64,000 nt of DNA. Source: Emticicia aquatilis. GTDB taxonomy: Bacteria; Bacteroidota; Bacteroidia; Cytophagales; Spirosomataceae. The position numbers and the translations under genes were made by a program. Of this stretch, positions 59,817 to 64,000 are shown one piece after another. The stretch covers positions 186,001-250,000 of the forward strand of contig NZ_BMKK01000006.1 in NCBI RefSeq assembly GCF_014644295.1, in the 5' to 3' direction. Position 1 is the first letter of the stretch, and each line of letters begins with the position of its first letter. Under the pieces are notes generated by a model. That model made no database searches and was not told the origin of the DNA. It saw nothing but the letters and a program-made list of their open reading frames with translations.

Positions 59817-60236
59817 TCAATATTGCTCAATAGCTCCAAAGAAAAACGAGCCTTCGATAGCCGCATTTTCGTCAGAATCTGAACCGTGAATGGCATTTTC
59901 GCCCATTGATTTTGCATATTTTTTACGAATTGTTCCTTCTTCGGCATTCGCTGGATTTGTTGCACCAATCAATGCACGGAAATCAGCTACTGCGTTTTCT
60001 TTCTCCAAAATCATCGGAACGATTGGGCCAGACGACATCATTTCGCATAATTCGCCATAAAAAGGTCTTTCTTTATGTACTTCATAGAATTTACCTGCTT
60101 GTGCTGCTGATAATTGTGTTTTTTTCATTGCCACGATTCTGAAACCTGCCGCCTCAATCATCGCCGTAATTCCACCGATGTGGTTATCCGCCACAGCGTG
60201 TGGCTTAATCATGGTGAATGTTCTGTTTGTTGCCAT
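59817..60236 (-). CDS. ndk: Nucleoside-diphosphate kinase
   Basis: Balances NTP and dNTP pools. 139 residues: [20 protein letters not shown] at the N-terminus, [20 protein letters not shown] (Kpn-like region), [20 protein letters not shown], and the active-site histidine in [21 protein letters not shown] minus-strand TAATTTTG box lies at 60267-60274. Confidence 0.96.
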   Translation of the reverse strand: MATNRTFTMIKPHAVADNHIGGITAMIEAAGFRIVAMKKTQLSAAQAGKFYEVHKERPFYGELCEMMSSGPIVPMILEKENAVADFRALIGATNPANAEEGTIRKKYAKSMGENAIHGSDSDENAAIEGSFFFGAIEQY

Positions 60237-60266
60237 GTGTAATAATATTTTGTTTAATATTTTTTA

Positions 60267-60274
60267 CAAAATTA
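60267..60274 (-). promoter_or_regulatory. Bacteroidota -7 box (TAATTTTG) for ndk
   Basis: Reads TAATTTTG on the minus strand, 31 bp before the ndk ATG. Confidence 0.6.
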
Positions 60275-60323
60275 CTTATTTTTCTTTGAAAATAGACATC
60301 AACCGCCATTTTATCAAAGACCA

Positions 60324-61184
60324 TCAGAGAGACTTTAGAATTGCCTCTTTTATTAGCTCAGGATTTGACCAAGGTACAAAGTGATTCATATCATCTTTCA
60401 TCCATATCTGTATGCTTGATGAATTTATTAGCATTTTTTGGGCAAATTTGGCATTATCAGGATGCACTAAAACATCTTTTCCGCCTTGTATTAAGATTGT
60501 AGGCTGTTTAATATTTTGCCAAAAAGGAAGCATTAACTCTAATTCTTCTTTTAAATACAAGATTTCATAATTAGACGCTCTAAACGAACGAGGAATGAAA
60601 TATCTAAAAAAAACCGAGTTTAATATGTAACGATACCAACGAGGCGGCTCAAGGGTTGGGTCGATTGAAGGAGCGACAAAAACCAAGTTATCAATCAGTT
60701 CTGGATGGTCAATAGCCATTCGGGCAATCATTGGCCCACCCAACGAATGTCCAACCAAAATAAGTTTTTTAGTTTTTTGCCTGTATTTTTCTACAATTGG
60801 CTTCAGATACGCCGCTTGCCGCTCTAAAGAACTTTCACCGTTTCCTAAACCCGAAAAACCAAAACCAACTCTATCGACCGATACCATTTTTACTTTTTGA
60901 AGCAATTCGTTATCTTTCATAAAACCACTAAAGGCACTCCACGAACCGGGCGAACCATGCACGAAAAAAACTGTAGGAAGTGAATCTTTTCCTATTTCAG
61001 CATAATTGATTTCTCTACCCAAAACTTTGATTCGATGCTCAGTTGGCTTGAAAGTAGTATTTTTAAACTGTTCATCAATATCCGCCTTACTCAACCGAAA
61101 AGTCATACAGCCCGAAAATAATTGTGCAACGCTCAAGATAGTAAAATAACTAACTATCAGACGTTTGGTTGTTTTTTTGAGCAT
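60324..61184 (-). CDS. Alpha/beta-hydrolase lipoprotein
   Basis: 286 residues. The signal sequence ends in a lipobox (AQLFSGC-MT), so it is lipid-anchored. The hydrolase fold: TVFFVHGSPGSWSAFSGFMK (oxyanion), nucleophile Ser in LVGHSLGGPMIARMAIDHPE, Asp in ILIQGGKDVLVHPDNAKFAQ, His in MKDDMNHFVPWSNPE. Substrate unknown. It starts 5 bp after the NagX-like acyltransferase stop, so it shares its transcript. Confidence 0.88.
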   Translation of the reverse strand: MLKKTTKRLIVSYFTILSVAQLFSGCMTFRLSKADIDEQFKNTTFKPTEHRIKVLGREINYAEIGKDSLPTVFFVHGSPGSWSAFSGFMKDNELLQKVKMVSVDRVGFGFSGLGNGESSLERQAAYLKPIVEKYRQKTKKLILVGHSLGGPMIARMAIDHPELIDNLVFVAPSIDPTLEPPRWYRYILNSVFFRYFIPRSFRASNYEILYLKEELELMLPFWQNIKQPTILIQGGKDVLVHPDNAKFAQKMLINSSSIQIWMKDDMNHFVPWSNPELIKEAILKSL

Positions 61185-61189
61185 TTATA

Positions 61190-62461
61190 TCAAACCTTAA
61201 ATATCATCTTTTTCCTATCGAAAAGTACCAAAATCACAAACCAAATCACTAAGTAAGTCAAAGCCCCCGCCAAAGAAGCGTTTTTGGGTTCGGTAAAAAA
61301 TGGCTCAATCCAATGACTATAAAGCCAAGAAACCAAACCAGCGGTAGGGTTTTCAAGGTTTTCGGGTTGAGCGATTTTTATCATATTCAAAACTCGTGGA
61401 ATAATTCCCGAAAAGAAAAAAACCAGCATCGGATTCACGCCAAAAATCACAAAAGGTTTTGTCCAAGCATTTACTTCGAGAACATCAATCACAAAATACA
61501 ATGCTCCGAGTACCATCAAGGCTATTCCTGCGGCATAACATACATACGAACTCGTCCACAAAGCTTTGTTTATCGGAAAAACATCATTCCAAAGTATGCC
61601 AATCATTACACCCACAACACCTGCTGATAGCAGATAAACAGCTTTTTTGTTTTTTGGAAAATCATTTGTGAGCAATTTTCCTGTGAAAACACCCGCTAAG
61701 CCAGTTCCGATGGCTGGTAATGTACTTAAAATACCTTCTGGGTCCCAAGTTTTTGAAGTTACCCAAAGATGCCCCGACAACAAATAATTGTCAAGCCAAG
61801 CAGCAAGGTTTGTTCCTTTTTCAAAGTTAGCAGCTCCCACATTTGGTACATCAACGAGAGCCATCAAAGCCCAATAGCCCAACAAACACGCCAAACCAAT
61901 AATAATTTGCACAGTTGTATTGGTTGTGGCGTAAATAATTGAAACAATCAGATAAACAATGGCTATTCGCTGCAAAACCCCAGGAATTCTGACCGAAGCA
62001 AAATCTTCAAAACCTCCAAAACACAAAATCATCATTAAAGCAAATAGACCAACAGCCACGTAAAGTTGCTTTTTTCGGTCATATTCACCGAGTAATAAGA
62101 CCGTTATGATAGCCGTAAAAACCAAACGAACAAGCATCAAAGGCACTCCTTCGAGCGAGCCAAGATGGATTTTTGAGAAGAAATTGAGTGATAAACCCAA
62201 CAAAAATATTCTTAATGCACGAGTAATGATTCTTTCTAAAACTGACCCATCAAACTTTTTGACTGGCATAGAAAGCACCGTTGAAATGCCAACAATGAAG
62301 AGGAAAAACGGAAAAACTAAATCGGTTGGCGTACATCCATGCCATTCGGCGTGTTCGAGTGGGGCGTAGATATGTCCCCAGTCACCTGGGTTATTTACGA
62401 TAGTCATGAGCATGATGGTCATGCCTCTAAAAACGTCAATTGAGGTCAGGCGTTCTTTCAT
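61190..62461 (-). CDS. NagX/DUF5009-like membrane acyltransferase (heparan-alpha-glucosaminide N-acetyltransferase-like)
   Basis: 423 residues, about ten membrane helices. The N-terminus MKERLTSIDVFRGMTIMLMT and the block AEWHGCTPTDLVFPFFLFIV match the NagX/YeiB-like family: D-V-F-R-G and the H-G-x-T-x-x-D-L motif. Members acylate sugars such as glucosamine, with the human homologue being HGSNAT. It lies 37 bp after the FGGY kinase stop and 5 bp before the hydrolase gene, forming a likely sugar-related operon. Confidence 0.85.
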   Translation of the reverse strand: MKERLTSIDVFRGMTIMLMTIVNNPGDWGHIYAPLEHAEWHGCTPTDLVFPFFLFIVGISTVLSMPVKKFDGSVLERIITRALRIFLLGLSLNFFSKIHLGSLEGVPLMLVRLVFTAIITVLLLGEYDRKKQLYVAVGLFALMMILCFGGFEDFASVRIPGVLQRIAIVYLIVSIIYATTNTTVQIIIGLACLLGYWALMALVDVPNVGAANFEKGTNLAAWLDNYLLSGHLWVTSKTWDPEGILSTLPAIGTGLAGVFTGKLLTNDFPKNKKAVYLLSAGVVGVMIGILWNDVFPINKALWTSSYVCYAAGIALMVLGALYFVIDVLEVNAWTKPFVIFGVNPMLVFFFSGIIPRVLNMIKIAQPENLENPTAGLVSWLYSHWIEPFFTEPKNASLAGALTYLVIWFVILVLFDRKKMIFKV

Positions 62462-62498
62462 TAATGCTTAGGGTTTGTTGATTTTTCCCGAAAGATAA

Positions 62499-64000
62499 TC
62501 AATCGCCTTGATTTTGTTGTAATTCCGCAATCAAATCAAACTCTTCTTCGAGTTTATAGCTTAATCGTTCAAAAATTGCATAAAATTTCTGGTATTTCTG
62601 GTGATTTTCTCGGTTGGGTTGATAAACAATAGAAGACTGAATCGTTTTGGCAGCATCGGCCAAACTACTAAAAACCCCCATTTCGGTCAAAGCCAGCATT
62701 GCAGCACCTACATTAGCACTATCTGGGTTATCATTAACATTTACCTGAATACCAAACATATCAGAAATAATTTGCGACCAAAGTGGCAAGGTTGCAAACG
62801 TGCCATTTACATATAAATTGTCAATTTTTCGATGAGATTGTAGCAATTTGCCGATACTGTAAATCTCAAACAAAATACCTTCAATAGTTGCACGCACAAA
62901 ATGCTGTTGTTCATGAGTAATATTTATACCAAAATAAACACCCCGAGCGTTGGCATTCCAAAGTGGGGCTCTTTCACCCAATAAATAGGGTAAAAAAAGC
63001 AATCCGTTTGCTCCTGCCGATACTTGTGCTGCTTCTTTGAACAAATCGTGAATAGTGTCTTCAAAATCAAGGCCATTATTGAAATGACCAAATTGCCGAG
63101 CAAACCACTCGAAAGCTACACCACCATTATTAGTGGGGCCTCCCGAAATATAATGACCTTTATCAAGAATATAATTAAAAAAACGTTGTTTTTCGTCATG
63201 TAAAACTTCTTTTCCTGCTACCCTTACGGCACCACTTGATGTTATCGAAATGGTGGCTTGTCCTTCTCCGAATACACCAGAGCCAAGAGTTGCCAGACAA
63301 CCATCGCTACTACCAATTATTATTTTTGTTTTATCAGAAAGTCGTAGGGATTTTGCCAAAGCAGGTCGAAGTCGAAGCTCAGAATTAAAAATTGAAGTTG
63401 GCTGAGAGAGTTGACTACTTGAAATACCAGCAAAATTCAAGGATTTTTGTTCCCAAGCTAACTCATGAATATTGAATAGTCCAGTGGCCGAGGCAAGGCT
63501 GTAATCAATTAGATATTCGCCCGTAAATTGATGTAAAATATACTCTTTTAGCGAGATAAATTTACTCGTTTTGGCAAAACGCTCTGGGTCATGATTTTTT
63601 ATCCAAGTTATTTTGGCCAAAGGCGACATCGGGTGAATCGGTGTCCCCGTAGCTTTATAAATCTCAACTCCCAATGCTGAGTTTTTTAGTTCGGTTGCTT
63701 CTTTACTCGCTCTATTATCGGCCCAAATGATAGCATTTCCTAATGGCACACCGTTTTTATCAATCGGCAAAACACTGTGCATTGACGAGCTAAAAACTAT
63801 TGATAAGACTTTATGCTTTTTGGTAAAAGCTGGGTCGTTGAGCAAGCCTTTCAAGACAAAAAGAACCGTTATAAAAACCTGTTCGGGGTCTTGTTCGCTA
63901 TTATCGGGTTGGGCGTGAAAAGTCGGATATGTGCCTTTTCGGGCAGCAATTTGTTTGCCCTTTAGGTCAAAAGCAATAACTCGTACTGCTGTTGTTTCGA
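62499..64000 (-). CDS. FGGY-family carbohydrate kinase, gluconokinase-like, 5' end outside the window
   Basis: The frame is open to the right edge: before residue 1 of the visible 451-codon part it continues upstream as ETTAVRVIAFDLKGKQIAAR, part of the N-terminal FGGY phosphate-binding region. So the TTG at 63854 is not the true start and the gene is clipped. Signatures: SIVFSSSMHSVLPIDKNGVP, IIWADNRASKEATEL, TGTPIHPMSPLAKITWIKNH (typical of gluconokinases), SSDGCLATLGSGVFGEGQAT, GLLFLPYLLGERAPLWNANA. The Asp-Gly in GSSDGC fits the catalytic base. Probable substrate gluconate. It heads an operon with the NagX-like and hydrolase genes. Confidence 0.85.
   Translation of the reverse strand, partial: ETTAVRVIAFDLKGKQIAARKGTYPTFHAQPDNSEQDPEQVFITVLFVLKGLLNDPAFTKKHKVLSIVFSSSMHSVLPIDKNGVPLGNAIIWADNRASKEATELKNSALGVEIYKATGTPIHPMSPLAKITWIKNHDPERFAKTSKFISLKEYILHQFTGEYLIDYSLASATGLFNIHELAWEQKSLNFAGISSSQLSQPTSIFNSELRLRPALAKSLRLSDKTKIIIGSSDGCLATLGSGVFGEGQATISITSSGAVRVAGKEVLHDEKQRFFNYILDKGHYISGGPTNNGGVAFEWFARQFGHFNNGLDFEDTIHDLFKEAAQVSAGANGLLFLPYLLGERAPLWNANARGVYFGINITHEQQHFVRATIEGILFEIYSIGKLLQSHRKIDNLYVNGTFATLPLWSQIISDMFGIQVNVNDNPDSANVGAAMLALTEMGVFSSLADAAKTIQSSIVYQPNRENHQKYQKFYAIFERLSYKLEEEFDLIAELQQNQGD

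Noticed and set aside
63854-64000. TTG at 63854 as start of the FGGY kinase
   Set aside because: The frame continues upstream to the window edge with recognisable FGGY N-terminal sequence.
1-64000. CRISPR arrays, insertion sequences, prophage, tRNA or rRNA genes
   Set aside because: I looked for repeat-spacer patterns, transposase motifs, integrases and cloverleaf genes and found none. The palindromes are short and lack coding genes.

Overview
The window looks like AT-rich chromosomal DNA from a member of the Bacteroidota, most likely a Cytophagales-type aerobe. The evidence is repeated TAnnTTTG promoter boxes without Shine-Dalgarno sequences, a protein with a type IX secretion (T9SS) C-terminal tail, two CarboxypepD_reg-like/TonB receptors, a PadR/PspC-GIN pair, DUF2795, DUF2911 and YraN proteins, and a proton-pumping rhodopsin next to a Blh retinal-forming oxygenase. 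The species cannot be fixed from the sequence alone. No tRNA, rRNA, CRISPR array, phage or transposase gene was seen.

Layout. 1-4.5 kb: a clipped membrane protein, prenylglyceryl-phosphate synthase, folK, a methyltransferase, a MORN-like secreted protein and aat. 4.5-9 kb: a DsbD-type reductase, a HupE-like protein, an AlkB-type hydroxylase and prfB with its programmed frameshift. 9-12 kb: an orphan small protein, a lipoprotein, then rpsL-rpsG ending at a strong terminator with no fusA. 12-28 kb: a VPS10/BNR-like exoprotein, lipB, a GNAT protein, def, an omega-amidase, an MDR oxidoreductase, an AlbA_2 protein, an SMP-30 lactonase, a zinc-site-less M16 protein, HtrA, Hsp20, a vanadium haloperoxidase-like lipoprotein and an NtrY-like kinase. 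28-35 kb: padR-pspC/GIN, a mutarotase, DUF2795, an SdiA-regulated-type propeller, then rhodopsin-blh. 35-42.6 kb: an S9 peptidase, DUF2911, a LolD-like ATPase, a large membrane-TPR protein, a parS-like site with a DnaA box, psd and yraN. 42.6-48.6 kb: a TonB receptor, a secreted TPR-like protein, a beta-helix/LytS kinase fusion and a LytTR regulator. 48.6-64 kb: a FrnE-like DsbA protein, manC, DUF3089, a 1100-residue TonB receptor with an alanine/glutamine-rich insert, icd, a T9SS cargo, a Gfo/Idh/MocA oxidoreductase, ndk, and an operon of a clipped gluconokinase-like FGGY kinase, a NagX-like acyltransferase and a hydrolase lipoprotein.

How genes work together. Rhodopsin and Blh form a light-driven proton pump with its own retinal supply; carotenoid synthesis genes must lie elsewhere. 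The TonB receptor (42.7 kb), the secreted TPR-like protein, the beta-helix/LytS kinase and the LytTR regulator look like one envelope-sensing unit: the receptor and the TPR-like gene carry nearly the same upstream block, placed exactly 50 bp before their -10-type boxes. Many other genes are single transcription units of housekeeping or envelope function.

The intergenic DNA is unusually structured. Three copies of one hairpin (15-bp stem, 3-nt loop) all sit between convergent genes. Two long nested palindromes occur, also in convergent gaps. Arrays of 7-nt repeats (GTTGACT/GTCAACA type and others) recur in at least eight places, once inside a coding region. These repeats, the parS-like site, the paired operators and the receptor insert are the least explained signals here.
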